Shown: piece after piece, positions 63,914-64,000 of the stretch
Layout: the number at the start of each line of letters is the position of its first letter
Position numbering within the stretch: position 1 is the stretch's first letter
Source of the DNA: Collimonas rhizosphaerae
Lineage (GTDB): Bacteria; Pseudomonadota; Gammaproteobacteria; Burkholderiales; Burkholderiaceae_D
Length of the DNA stretch: 64,000 bases
NCBI RefSeq assembly: GCF_038896935.1
Contig: NZ_JBANDC010000004.1
Location: 186,001-250,000 of the forward strand
Reading direction: 5' to 3'
Notes under the pieces: model-generated
Seen by the model: the letters and a program-made list of their open reading frames with translations, nothing else
The model's database searches: none
Told to the model about the DNA's origin: nothing
Position numbers and translations under genes: made by a program

Positions 63914-64000
63914 TTGTTCTTCCTAATCATATATGTTTGCTGAACCCGATTAAATAATTAGCACCAATCCGCTGCATAGCATTGTCTGCAGGTCCCGTGC

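Noticed and set aside
44414..64000. Integrase, CRISPR array or attachment repeats in the island
   Set aside because: None could be recognised by eye; mobility genes, if any, must be outside the window.

Overview
The window looks like a chromosomal segment of a soil betaproteobacterium. The high-GC coding style, the housekeeping set and the aromatic and fatty-acid catabolic genes fit Burkholderiales, and Oxalobacteraceae (for example Collimonas) is my best guess. That placement is an inference from protein character, not from a database match. No rRNA, tRNA, CRISPR array, integrase or replication origin was found.

Bases 1-44,340 are high-GC core genome: the 5' end of gltB; a RAYT transposase with its own inverted repeats; a LysR/nitronate monooxygenase/MFS group; AMP nucleosidase, GST, a thioredoxin-like protein and a TonB receptor; PBP1A followed by a TRIC-type channel; a ketothiolase; a 4-hydroxybenzoate module (pobR, pobA, a short coupled leader ORF, pcaK, porin); two exported lipoprotein carbohydrate enzymes (alginate-lyase-like with FN3 and LamG, and a GH128 glucanase) with a perfect LacI-type palindrome upstream of the first; a three-gene EmrAB/NodT-type efflux operon; and a CoA-ester catabolic cluster at 36.4-44.3 kb (3-hydroxyacyl-CoA dehydrogenase, enoyl-CoA hydratase, YWTD propeller protein, two AraC regulators, CaiB-type CoA transferase, acyl-CoA dehydrogenase).

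After a strong terminator at 44,380-44,413 the composition drops visibly to AT-richer sequence, and everything up to 64,000 is an accessory defence-type island. It holds a small Xre regulator; an MbcA/ParS-domain protein with an unrecognised translationally coupled partner; three small closely spaced genes ending in a HAD-fold protein; a YiiX-like papain-fold peptidase lying between two diverged copies of a 150-bp segment; a 1297-residue SMC-like ATPase with a zinc-hook CxxC and a C-terminal region resembling two LexA/S24 folds; a glycine-zipper membrane protein; a CBASS operon (patatin effector plus CD-NTase with AGS-C-like domain); a PD-(D/E)XK nuclease; a shortened CoiA-like protein; and a McrBC-like pair with a DUF2357-type nuclease subunit.

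The strongest candidates for something undescribed are the SMC-S24 fusion ATPase (48,845-52,738) and the MbcA/ParS-domain pair (45,092-46,295). CBASS and McrBC-like systems are known types. Their closeness suggests a defence island whose mobility genes lie outside the window.
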